Assembly (NCBI GenBank): GCA_027365195.1
Contig: DAHXNW010000104.1
Location: forward strand, 1 to 36,600
DNA length: 36,600 nt
Source of the DNA: Acetobacteraceae bacterium
Lineage (GTDB): Bacteria > Pseudomonadota > Alphaproteobacteria > Acetobacterales > Acetobacteraceae
Direction of reading: 5' to 3'
The notes under the pieces were generated by a model that did no database searches, was not told the DNA's origin, and saw nothing but the letters and a program-made list of their open reading frames with translations. Positions 20,284 through 29,523 of this stretch are shown here, in pieces (position 1 is the first letter of the stretch; the number at the start of each line of letters is the position of its first letter). The position numbers were made by a program, and so were the translations under genes.

Positions 20284-20330
20284 AAGCCAGGCAAGCCCGA
20301 ACAGGGCTTCCCTGGCTTTTTTTGTTTTTT
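20284..20330 (+). terminator. Intrinsic (Rho-independent) terminator in the amiR to SBP leader
   Basis: aagccagg-c-aagccc-gaaca-gggctt-c-cctggctt followed by T-rich tract (tttttgtttttt). Confidence 0.9.
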
Positions 20331-20400
20331 CTACGGGCCCGGCTAACGCCGCAGTCCGGGTTAGTGCCGCGCGCATGCATATTTCGGGGAGAGAGCCACG

Positions 20401-21657
20401 ATGAGTTTGAATCGCCGATCTTTGTTGAAAGCCAGCGGCATCGGGGCGAGCACCCTGGCGATGCCATATTTTTTTCACCGCAGCGCCGCCGCTGCCGAGC
20501 CGCTGCGCGTGGGCGTGCTGTTTTCGCTCACCGGCGGCCTTTCGATCATCGAGAAATCGCTGTCCGACGCAACGATGATGGCAATTACCGAGATCAACGC
20601 CAGCGGTGGCGTGATGGGCCGGCCGATCGAGGCGGTGCTGGAAGACGGCGCCTCCGATCCGAAAACCTATAACGAGAAAGCCTCGAAGCTGGTCATCGGC
20701 GACAAGATCGTTACCGTGTTCGGCTCCTACACCTCGGCCAGCCGCAAGGCGGTGCTGCCGGTGTTCGAGAAGCATGACGCGATGTATTTCTACCCAACGT
20801 ATTACGAAGGCTTCGAATGTTCGCGCAACGTGGTCTATACCGGCGCGGTGCCGAACCAGCAGCTCTCGAACTTCATCCCCTGGATCGTCAAGACGCTGGG
20901 TAAGAAGAAATTCTTCATCGTCGGCTCGAACTACATCTATCCGCGCGAGATGGCCAAGGTCTGCAAAATCCTGATGAAGCAGAATGGCGCCACTTATGTC
21001 GCCGACGAATATCTCGAACTCGGGGACTCCGAATGGGGTTCGATGGTCAACAAAATCAAGAATTCGGGCTGCGATGCGGTTCTCTCCAACGTCGTCGGTG
21101 ATTCCGTCGTTGCGTTCTATCGTGAATACAAGAACCAGGGCCTAACGCACGAGACATTGCCGATCTGTGCGACGGTGACGTCGGAAATCGAGATCGCGGC
21201 GATGGGGCCGGAATATGCCGTCGGCAGCTATACCTCCTTCCCTTATTTCATGGCGATCGATACACCGCGCAACAAAGCCTTCGTCCAGCGCTATCGTAGC
21301 TTCGTCAAAGACCCCAAAGCGGTAACGCATCATGCTCTGGAGTCTTCTTATTTCCAGGTATTTCTCTGGAAGCAAGCGGTCGAGAAGGCCGGCAAGGCGA
21401 CCGCCGATGCGGTGCGCGAAGGCGTGCGCGGTCAGGAATTCGATTCGCCGGGCGGCCATGTGACGGTCGATCCGAATAACCTGCATACCTATCTGACCCC
21501 CCGCATCGCGCAGTGGCAGGCCGATGGCCAGGGCAAGATCGTCAATGCCTATCCGCATCCGATCGAACCGCTGCCCTATGTCGCCTATGGCGAGACAGAC
21601 AGCAATCTTTTCTGTACCCGCAATGGTCTTGATGTCGCAAAGCTGCGCAAGTCCTGA
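20401..21657 (+). CDS. Urea/short-chain amide ABC transporter substrate-binding protein (UrtA/FmdD family)
   Basis: [16 protein letters not shown] signal; [68 protein letters not shown]. Confidence 0.9.
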   Translation: [418 protein letters not shown]

Positions 21658-21695
21658 ATCCACCGTGGCTTCGACCGGCATGTGGGAACCGCATC

Positions 21696-22589
21696 GTGTT
21701 TGATGTCATCTTCATCGGTCTGAGCCTCGGTTCGATTCTGCTGCTGGTCGCACTCGGCCTCGCCATCACCTATGGCGCGATGGGTGTCATCAACATGGCG
21801 CATGGCGAGATGGTGATGGTCGGCGCCTACACCACGGTGATGGGCGGCCTGTGGCTGCATATCGGCTTCCTCGCTTCCCTGCCGCTCGCCTTCGTCATCA
21901 CCGGGCTGCTCGGTTGGGCGATCGAGCGTATCGTGGTGCGGCGGCTGTACGGACGGTTGCTCGATACGCTGCTTGCCACCTGGGGGGTGGCGATCTTGCT
22001 GCAGCAGGCGGTGCGGCTGGAATTCGGACTGTCGTTCTTCGGCATCCATATCCGAGGTCTCGGGCCGGGGTTGCAGAACGTGAAGGTGCCGGCATGGATG
22101 ACCGGCGTCGTCAGCATCGGTGGCGATCAGGTGAACATCTATCGCCTGTTCATCATTCTGGTGACGGCGGCTCTTACCTTCGTCACCTGGCTGCTGATGT
22201 TCCGCAGCGACATCGGCATCCAGGTGCGCGCCATCACGCGCAATCCGCGCATGGCGGCGGCCTGCGGCATCGACGTGCAGCGGATCAACGCGCTCACCTT
22301 CGCCTATGGCTCGGGTCTCGCAGGGGTTGCCGGCGTGATGATGTCCGGATTCAAGACCGTCTTTCCCGACATGGGTAGCGCAATGGTGGTGGACGGATTC
22401 ATGGTGGTCGTGGTCGGCGGTGTCGGCAGCCTGCTCGGCTCGGTGCTCTCGGCCGGACTGCTCGGCCAGGTGAATGGCGGGGTGGCCGCCGTGACGAACG
22501 ATATTCTGGCGCGTGCGGTGGTGTTCGGCCTCGTCATCCTGATCATCATCATCAAGCCGACTGGCCTGTTCTCGTTCAAGGGCCGCTGA
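21696..22589 (+). CDS. Urea/amide ABC transporter permease (UrtB-type)
   Basis: GLSLGSILLLVALGLAITYGAMGVINMAHGEMVMVGAYTT. Confidence 0.9.
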   Translation: MFDVIFIGLSLGSILLLVALGLAITYGAMGVINMAHGEMVMVGAYTTVMGGLWLHIGFLASLPLAFVITGLLGWAIERIVVRRLYGRLLDTLLATWGVAILLQQAVRLEFGLSFFGIHIRGLGPGLQNVKVPAWMTGVVSIGGDQVNIYRLFIILVTAALTFVTWLLMFRSDIGIQVRAITRNPRMAAACGIDVQRINALTFAYGSGLAGVAGVMMSGFKTVFPDMGSAMVVDGFMVVVVGGVGSLLGSVLSAGLLGQVNGGVAAVTNDILARAVVFGLVILIIIIKPTGLFSFKGR

Positions 22590-22591
22590 GC

Positions 22592-23752
22592 GTGATCACC
22601 CAACGCAGACTAGACCGCGCCGCCTACATTCTTTTCATCGCGTTGATTTTGCTGGCACCGCTGGTGCTAGGTGATTTCTGGGTCAATCGGATCGCCAAAT
22701 TCCTGGTATTCGGCATCGTCGCTGTCGCGGTCTCGCTGTGCTGGGGCTATGGCGGCATCCTCAATCTCGGGCAGGGGCTGTTTTTCGGCGCCGGGGCCTA
22801 CATGCTCGCGATGTCACTCAAGCTCGCGAGCGCCACCAGCATGCAGCAGGGATCGGATCATCCGGTGCCGGACTTCATGCTCTGGAACGCCGATCCCGGC
22901 GCGCCGACGGAATTATGCTGCATCAATCGAGGATCCTTCCTCTGGCTACCGTTCCAATGGCAGTGGTTCGGCGTCGTAATGGGAATTCTGCTGCCCGTGT
23001 TGCTCGCGGGAGGGCTCGGCCTCGTCGTTTTTCGCAAACGCATCGCCGGCGTTTTTGTCTCCGTCATTACGCTGGCCCTGGTACTGCTGGTGCGCCTCGT
23101 CGTCATCGATGCACAGCCGCTTACCAATGGTTTCAATGGGCTGACCGATCTTGGTACGTTCCATGTGGCTGGATTCGGCTTCGACCCATATGCCCGCGCA
23201 ACCTACTATCTCGTCGCGGGCTTTTTGATCCTGACTTTGGTGGGTAGCCGACTCCTGGTGGAAACACGCGCCGGGCTGATTCTACAAGCAATCCGCGACG
23301 ACCAGAATCGCGCACGCTATCTCGGTTTCGACGTACCGATCTATCAATTGTTTTTCTTCACCGTGTCGGCGGCAATCTCCGGCCTCGCCGGAATGCTCTA
23401 TGTAATCGTCGCAGAGTTCGCATCACCGACCTTCATGGATCTGAGCTTCTCGATCACCATGGTGGTCTGGGCCGCGCTCGGTGGCCGCGCGTCGCTGCTC
23501 GGCGCCTGCATCGGCGCCATACTGATAAACGTCATTGCAGCCAGCATCAGCGAAACCGCGACCTTTGTCGAGGCATGGAAAGCGATCATCGGAGTGGTGT
23601 TCGTGCTGGTGGTACTCTATCTGCCACGCGGTCTCGCAGGATTCGCGCAGGATTTCGGCGAGAGGCTGGAACGCCGCTTTGCCGATTCTGGCAAAACAAC
23701 CACGCCCGGCGTCATCCCGCAAGCTCAAGTGCCAAGAGGCCAGGCGCCATGA
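22592..23752 (+). CDS. Urea/amide ABC transporter permease (UrtC-type)
   Basis: CWGYGGILNLGQGLFFGAGAYMLAMSLKL; PDFMLWN insert; VITLALVLL. Confidence 0.9.
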   Translation: MITQRRLDRAAYILFIALILLAPLVLGDFWVNRIAKFLVFGIVAVAVSLCWGYGGILNLGQGLFFGAGAYMLAMSLKLASATSMQQGSDHPVPDFMLWNADPGAPTELCCINRGSFLWLPFQWQWFGVVMGILLPVLLAGGLGLVVFRKRIAGVFVSVITLALVLLVRLVVIDAQPLTNGFNGLTDLGTFHVAGFGFDPYARATYYLVAGFLILTLVGSRLLVETRAGLILQAIRDDQNRARYLGFDVPIYQLFFFTVSAAISGLAGMLYVIVAEFASPTFMDLSFSITMVVWAALGGRASLLGACIGAILINVIAASISETATFVEAWKAIIGVVFVLVVLYLPRGLAGFAQDFGERLERRFADSGKTTTPGVIPQAQVPRGQAP

Positions 23753-24507
23753 CGGTCGCCTTGACGATCGACGGCATCGGCGTCTCTTTTGCTGGCGTAA
23801 AAGCCGTCGATAATGTCTCGATGCTTGTCCATGAAGGCGAATTGCGCGTGCTGCTGGGTGCCAATGGCGCCGGTAAGACGACGCTGATGGATTTGATCTC
23901 CGGCAAGACGCGCAGCACCGATGGCCGGGTGTTCCTGTTCGAGACCGAGATCACAAACTGGTCGCCCAATCGCATCGCGCGTGCCGGCATCGGACGTAAA
24001 TTCCAGATCCCGAGTGTGTTTCGCGATTTCTCCGTGCGTGGTAATCTCAATGTCGCCAGTTGTACCGACCCACGAATACGAAGCAATCTCGGCATCGGCA
24101 TCCCGCGCACACGCCGTCAGCGCATCGAGGAGGTGCTGGAACTCACCGGTCTCGCCGAATTTGCCGAAACCCCAGCAGCCAATCTCAGCCATGGCCAGAC
24201 GCAATGGCTCGAACTCGGCATGCTGATCGTACAAAACCCGAAACTGCTGCTGCTCGACGAACCAACCGCCGGCATGACGCAGAACGAGACGCATAAAACC
24301 GCCGAGATCATCAAAGGGTTGCGCGGTCAGCACACAATTCTGGTGGTCGAGCACGACATGGCCTTCGTGCGCGAGATCGCCGAGCAGATTACGGTGATGC
24401 ATCTCGGCCGGGTACTCGCCGAGGGCAGCATGACCGCGATCGAGCGTAACGAAGCAGTGCGCCACGCCTATCTCGGCTCCTACGGCATAAGCGCGGAGGC
24501 CGTCTGA
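23749..24507 (+). CDS. Urea/amide ABC transporter ATP-binding protein (UrtD-type)
   Basis: MTVALTIDGIGVSFAGVKAVDNVSMLVHEGELRVLLGANGAGKTTLMDLISGKT; ATGA overlap with UrtC-type gene. Confidence 0.9.
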   Translation: MTVALTIDGIGVSFAGVKAVDNVSMLVHEGELRVLLGANGAGKTTLMDLISGKTRSTDGRVFLFETEITNWSPNRIARAGIGRKFQIPSVFRDFSVRGNLNVASCTDPRIRSNLGIGIPRTRRQRIEEVLELTGLAEFAETPAANLSHGQTQWLELGMLIVQNPKLLLLDEPTAGMTQNETHKTAEIIKGLRGQHTILVVEHDMAFVREIAEQITVMHLGRVLAEGSMTAIERNEAVRHAYLGSYGISAEAV

Positions 24508-25202
24508 TGCTGACACTGCGCGAGGTGAACAGTTTCTACGGTCGCAGCCATGCGCTGCATGGCGTAACGATGGATATCGCCGATCGCAGTATCACCGCTA
24601 TCCTTGGCCGCAACGGAGTTGGCAAGACAACATTGCTGAAATCGATCATCGGCCTTATGGACCGCGTGGCCGGCAGAATCATGCTACAAGGCAAAGACAT
24701 CACGATACTCCCGGCATTCCGCCGCGCGCGCCTTGGTATCGCCTATGTGCCACAGGGGCGCGACATCATTCCGGATTTCAGTATCCGCGAAAACATTTTG
24801 ATGGGGGCCTTTGCCCGAACCGACGGCAAGCGGGCCATCCCGGATCTCATCGCGCAGTTGTTCCCCTATCTAACGCAGAATCTGGATCGGCCTGGAGGCG
24901 TGCTTTCGGGTGGCCAGCAGCAACAATTGGCGATCGCACGCGCGCTCGCCGCAGAGCCAAAACTGCTGCTGCTCGACGAGCCGACCGAAGGCATTCAGCC
25001 CAATATCGTCGAAGAAATCCAGACGCTGATTCTGCGCCTCAATCAAGAAGTTGGCATCACCATCATTCTGGTCGAGCAGAATGTCGCGTTTGCGCGCCGT
25101 GCGGCGGGTGCCTTCGTGATGATGGAGAAAGGGCGCGTCGTCGTTGCCGAAAAGATCGCCGGTCTCACCGACGATATCGTGCATCGGCACATGGCGGTCT
25201 GA
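24507..25202 (+). CDS. Urea/amide ABC transporter ATP-binding protein (UrtE-type)
   Basis: MLTLREVNSFYGRSHALHGVTMDI; GRNGVGKTTLLKSIIGL; LSGGQQQQLAIARAL; LDEPTEGIQPNIV. Confidence 0.92.
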   Translation: MLTLREVNSFYGRSHALHGVTMDIADRSITAILGRNGVGKTTLLKSIIGLMDRVAGRIMLQGKDITILPAFRRARLGIAYVPQGRDIIPDFSIRENILMGAFARTDGKRAIPDLIAQLFPYLTQNLDRPGGVLSGGQQQQLAIARALAAEPKLLLLDEPTEGIQPNIVEEIQTLILRLNQEVGITIILVEQNVAFARRAAGAFVMMEKGRVVVAEKIAGLTDDIVHRHMAV

Positions 25203-25247
25203 ACCCCATTAGCATTTACGACCACGCGTTTTTACAAGGAGGGTACC

Positions 25248-26285
25248 ATGTTACATGGCGATATAAGCAGCAGCAATGATACTATCGGCGTTGCTGTGGT
25301 GAATTACAAAATGCCACGTCTACACACCAAGGCGGAAGTACTTGCGAATGCCCGTAAGATCGGCGACATGCTGGTTGGCATGAAAAGCGGCCTCCCGGGT
25401 ATGGATCTCGTAATTTTTCCGGAATATTCCACGCACGGCATCATGTATGATAGTGCCGAGATGTATGCAACAGCATCCACCTGCCCAGGCGAGGAGACCG
25501 AGATTTTTGCCGAGGCGTGCCGCAAGGCAAAGGTTTGGGGTGTATTCTCGCTAACCGGCGAGCAGCACGAGGAGCATCCCAAAAAAGCACCATACAACAC
25601 ACTGATCTTGATGAACGACAAGGGCGAGATCGTGCAGAAGTATCGCAAGATCATGCCCTGGGTGCCTATCGAGGGATGGTATCCCGGCAATTGCACCTAT
25701 GTCTCCGAGGGACCGAAGGGCCTCAAAGTCAGCCTGATCATATGCGACGATGGTAATTATCCGGAAATCTGGCGGGACTGCGCGATGCGCGGGGCAGAAT
25801 TGATTGTACGCTGCCAGGGCTATATGTATCCGGCGAAGGAGCAGCAGATCATCATGGCCAAGGCGATGGCCTGGGCCAACAATACTTATGTTGCGGTCTC
25901 CAACGCCGCTGGATTCGATGGCGTATATTCCTATTTCGGCCACTCTGCCATCATCGGATTCGATGGCCGCACGCTCGGCGAATGCGGTGAAGAGGAATAC
26001 GGCATCCAATACGCAGCACTCTCGAAATCATTGATCCGCGACGCGCGGCGTACTGGACAATCGGAGAACCATCTGTTTAAGCTCCTGCATCGCGGCTATA
26101 CCGGCATGATCAACTCCGGCGATGGCAACAAAGGCGAAGCCTCCTGCCCTTATGATTTCTACAAGAAGTGGATCACCGACCCAGATGCGACGCGGGAGAT
26201 GGTAGAATCTTTCACACGTCCGACGGTTGGCACCGAGGAATGCCCGATCGAAGGTTTACCCACCGAAAAGACGACCCACCGCTGA
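25248..26285 (+). CDS. amiE: Aliphatic amidase
   Basis: [79 protein letters not shown]; very close to Pseudomonas AmiE as remembered. Confidence 0.96.
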   Translation: MLHGDISSSNDTIGVAVVNYKMPRLHTKAEVLANARKIGDMLVGMKSGLPGMDLVIFPEYSTHGIMYDSAEMYATASTCPGEETEIFAEACRKAKVWGVFSLTGEQHEEHPKKAPYNTLILMNDKGEIVQKYRKIMPWVPIEGWYPGNCTYVSEGPKGLKVSLIICDDGNYPEIWRDCAMRGAELIVRCQGYMYPAKEQQIIMAKAMAWANNTYVAVSNAAGFDGVYSYFGHSAIIGFDGRTLGECGEEEYGIQYAALSKSLIRDARRTGQSENHLFKLLHRGYTGMINSGDGNKGEASCPYDFYKKWITDPDATREMVESFTRPTVGTEECPIEGLPTEKTTHR

Positions 26286-26295
26286 GGGATACGTT

Positions 26296-26322
26296 CCAAC
26301 GGCCATCACGCGTGGCCGTTGG
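26296..26322. terminator. Hairpin between convergent amiE and sugar-ABC ATPase gene (likely bidirectional terminator)
   Basis: ccaacggcca-tcacgcg-tggccgttgg, 10-bp perfect stem 11 nt after amiE stop. Confidence 0.65.
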
Positions 26323-26369
26323 TATTCGTCTCCTTTCTCCTGCTGTCGGACAATCCATATACAGCGATT

Positions 26370-27434
26370 TCATGCAGCGAGGCGCTTGCCGCTCTCAGGA
26401 TCGAACAGATGAGCACGTGCAGGGTCGACCATGATATGCAGAATCGTGCCGGGCTGCGCAATAATACGCTCGCGCGACGCAGCGATCAGCGTACTCCCGC
26501 TCGCTTGCAGCACCACCTGCGTCTCCGAGCCCGTCGGCTCGACCAGTTGAACGCGCGCCGGTATACCCGCTTCCGTGATCGTGATATGCTCAGGGCGAAT
26601 GCCGTAGACCACCTTTCGCCCGGATAAAGGTTGCGCCGCGAACGACTCTGGAAGAGGCCAGCGCAATCCGTCGGCAGCAATCATAGCGCCTTCGGCAATT
26701 TCGCCGTCTAAAAAGTTCATTGATGGCGAACCAAGAAACCCAGCGACAAATTGATTGGCCGGATGATCATAAAGATCGAGTGGTGCGCCCGTCTGTTCGA
26801 CATAGCCGTTTCGCATGATGACGATTTTATCCGCCATGGTCATTGCCTCGATCTGATCATGGGTGACATAGACTGTCGTAGTCTTCAGGCGCTGCTGCAA
26901 CTCTTTGATCTCGGCGCGCATCTGCACGCGCAATTTGGCGTCAAGATTAGAGAGGGGTTCGTCAAACAGAAAGACTTGCGGATTTCGTACCAGAGCACGC
27001 CCCATGGCGACACGCTGACGTTGTCCGCCCGAGAGTTGACGTGGCGACCGATCGAGCAATTGACCAAGCCCCAGGATTTCAGCCGCTCGCTCGACACGTT
27101 TATCAATCTCAACTCGTGCCGTGCGCGCCAGGCGCAGGGCAAACGACATATTCTGCCGCACCGTCATATGCGGATATAAGGCATAATTCTGAAATACCAT
27201 GGCGACATCACGTGCTTTAGGTGCAATGTCATTGACACGTCGGCCGCCGATCAAAATCTCTCCATGGCTCACATCTTCAAGTCCGGCAATCATACGCAAC
27301 AGCGTCGTCTTGCCGCAGCCGGATGGACCAACAAGGATGACGAAATCACCATCGTCGATTTCGACATCGACGCTATGTAAAACCTCGATTTGGCCGAATA
27401 GCTTGCGTACACCTCGGATCGCGACCGCCGTCAT
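26370..27434 (-). CDS. smoK: Sugar/polyol ABC transporter ATP-binding protein (MalK/UgpC/SmoK type)
   Basis: GPSGCGKTTLLRMIAGLEDVSHGEILIGGRRVND; LSGGQRQRVAMGRALVRNPQVFLFDEPLSNLDAKLR. Confidence 0.88.
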   Translation of the reverse strand: MTAVAIRGVRKLFGQIEVLHSVDVEIDDGDFVILVGPSGCGKTTLLRMIAGLEDVSHGEILIGGRRVNDIAPKARDVAMVFQNYALYPHMTVRQNMSFALRLARTARVEIDKRVERAAEILGLGQLLDRSPRQLSGGQRQRVAMGRALVRNPQVFLFDEPLSNLDAKLRVQMRAEIKELQQRLKTTTVYVTHDQIEAMTMADKIVIMRNGYVEQTGAPLDLYDHPANQFVAGFLGSPSMNFLDGEIAEGAMIAADGLRWPLPESFAAQPLSGRKVVYGIRPEHITITEAGIPARVQLVEPTGSETQVVLQASGSTLIAASRERIIAQPGTILHIMVDPARAHLFDPESGKRLAA

Positions 27435-27462
27435 TCGTCATGCCTCCCTTTGGAGATACCGT

Positions 27463-28752
27463 TCAGCCAGACGTCGCCCAACGGTAGCGTGCCAAAACAT
27501 CCGATATAGACGCTTTCACGAGATCGCGCCCTCGTGCCGCAATTTGGCCGGATAAAACACGATCGTGGAGCGCAGGTAAAAATTGCGCGATCAGGGATTT
27601 GGGAATGTCGTTATCAGCAAGCAGAGTTAGAAGTTTTTCGACTGCGACAATCGCCGGTTGGGCGTTCCAATAATAGCGGATACGATCGCTATAGCCGTAG
27701 TGCCGAAGCATCTTTTTTGTATTTTCATCGCCGCGGCAGTAGTGTTGCCATTGTTTTGGAAACATAACCATCAGCCGTTCCATCGTATGCCTGAGTAACT
27801 CGGTCTCATCAACAACAATGGCGGCAATCTCATCAAGCGCGTAGAGGGCAGCACGCAAGGCGAAAGTGAGTTCAGGTCCGACTTTGAGGATCGCAAAACC
27901 ATCCTGCACCAGTTCACGGAGTTGTTTGGATGGTTGATAATCGGTCGAATGCGCTTCAAACACGAGGGCCGGATATGCGGTGAGCACACTCGAGAGTTCG
28001 ACAGCTTCGCATGAATTATAAAGTGCAACATTGGTATTGCTGAACTCTACACCCGGCTGCACGACAAGGGCAATGATACGCTCTATTGCATCAGCAATCC
28101 CATGCTCAGCGAAAGCCGCGTGATGCGCAACGATTGTTTGGTGTGCGTCGGCTGAGTTCGTTGGCGTGATGGCTGTGAGCTCCTCCGATTCACCGCCTGG
28201 CACTGGCACTTCGGTGCCAATGACATAGAGCGGTGCACAATACCCGGCCTCCATCGCCGATTTCTCGGCCACAACAGCGAGGGTCGCAGCGCGAGAGGCA
28301 ACTACAGATTCACTGAGAATGGGCGGATCATCGGCGCAACGCATGCTGGTATCGAGATGAATTTTTGTAAATCCAGCGGCTGCATAGTCACCAACCATAG
28401 TAGCTGCTTTGTCTAGTGCTGCTTGCGCACCGAGCCCACGCCAAGGATTAGGTCCGAGATGATCGCCGCCAAGGATGATGCGGTCTATTGGCAGCCCAAT
28501 GCGCGCCGCATGGCTATGCACAAACCGCACAAAGTCCGCCGGCAGCATGCCGCTATAACCACCGTCTTGATTGACTTGATTACATGTCGCCTCGATCAAC
28601 ACGGCATGATCGCCCGATCGCGCTGCCGCCAGCGTGGCCTCAATCACCAGCGGATGCGCCGAACAAATAGAGGTGATCCCGCGTGGCGAGGCGGTGCCTC
28701 GCGCTTCTGCCAGAGTTTTCAGTGCATCCCTCGGGCGCTTCAATTCAGGCAA
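27463..28752 (-). CDS. GatZ/KbaZ-family protein (annotated tagatose-bisphosphate aldolase non-catalytic subunit)
   Basis: GITSICSAHPLVIEATL, IEATCNQVNQDGGYSGM, GGDHLGPNPW, VFEAHSTDYQ; TTG start overlapping upstream SDR stop. Confidence 0.88.
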   Translation of the reverse strand: MPELKRPRDALKTLAEARGTASPRGITSICSAHPLVIEATLAAARSGDHAVLIEATCNQVNQDGGYSGMLPADFVRFVHSHAARIGLPIDRIILGGDHLGPNPWRGLGAQAALDKAATMVGDYAAAGFTKIHLDTSMRCADDPPILSESVVASRAATLAVVAEKSAMEAGYCAPLYVIGTEVPVPGGESEELTAITPTNSADAHQTIVAHHAAFAEHGIADAIERIIALVVQPGVEFSNTNVALYNSCEAVELSSVLTAYPALVFEAHSTDYQPSKQLRELVQDGFAILKVGPELTFALRAALYALDEIAAIVVDETELLRHTMERLMVMFPKQWQHYCRGDENTKKMLRHYGYSDRIRYYWNAQPAIVAVEKLLTLLADNDIPKSLIAQFLPALHDRVLSGQIAARGRDLVKASISDVLARYRWATSG

Positions 28753-29510
28753 TTTCCGCCATCGACATTATAGGTTTGTCCAACAATATAATCCGCATCC
28801 TGACTAGCCAGAAACACAGCCATGCCGGTAAGGTCGTCAGTACGTCCCATGCGGCCATATGGGACAGCAGCCCCCACCTGCCGCTTTTTCTCACCGATCG
28901 GCAGGTTTTCGTATCTCGCAAATAAAGCATCGACTTCATTCCACATAGGCGTATCAACGACGCCGGGCGAGATCGCATTGACGTTGATATGATATGGTAT
29001 AAGGCTAAGTGCGGCACTTTGCGTATAGCTGATTACGGCGGCTTTGGAGGCGCAATAAATGCCGGCTAAAGCTTCCCCGCGTCGTCCAGCCTGAGAGGCA
29101 AAATTGATGATCTTGCCGCCAGTACCTTGGCTTACCATCTGCTGCGCAACGGCTTGAAGCATAAAGATCAAGCCTTCGACATTGACTGCAAAAAGCCGTT
29201 GATAACTCGCACGCGTCGTCTCGAGCACGGGCGCCAGATCGAATACTGCGGCATTGTTGACCAGTATATCGATACGCCCTTTGACACCAACAACGTGCGC
29301 AATCAGCGCATCGATTTGACCCTGCTGCGTTACATCAAGTGCAATGCCAATCGCCGGATCGCCAATCCCTTGCGCAACACGCGAGGCTTCCACGCCGTCG
29401 ATATCGGCAATAACGACGACGGCCCCCTCTTTGGCATAGCGTTCCGCGATCGCCGCACCGATCCCACGCGCGCCACCGGTAATGACCGCGACCTTATCTT
29501 TGAGTTTCAA
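28740..29510 (-). CDS. smoS: Sorbitol/galactitol 2-dehydrogenase-type SDR (SmoS-like)
   Basis: KLKDKVAVITGGARGIGAAIAERYAKEGA; KIINFASQAGRRGEALAGIYCASKAAVISYTQSAALSLI; TTG start with RBS aaggga. Confidence 0.85.
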   Translation of the reverse strand: MKLKDKVAVITGGARGIGAAIAERYAKEGAVVVIADIDGVEASRVAQGIGDPAIGIALDVTQQGQIDALIAHVVGVKGRIDILVNNAAVFDLAPVLETTRASYQRLFAVNVEGLIFMLQAVAQQMVSQGTGGKIINFASQAGRRGEALAGIYCASKAAVISYTQSAALSLIPYHINVNAISPGVVDTPMWNEVDALFARYENLPIGEKKRQVGAAVPYGRMGRTDDLTGMAVFLASQDADYIVGQTYNVDGGNCLN

Positions 29511-29523
29511 GAGAAAACTCCCT

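Noticed and set aside
18730-20775. Minus-strand ORF of 681 aa
   Set aside because: Antisense to amiC, amiR and the leader; no recognisable domain; shadow ORF
25248-26285. Inactive amidase ([11 protein letters not shown] has V where Pseudomonas has C)
   Set aside because: That Cys is not the nucleophile; the catalytic Cys in [13 protein letters not shown] and the Glu/Lys motifs are intact
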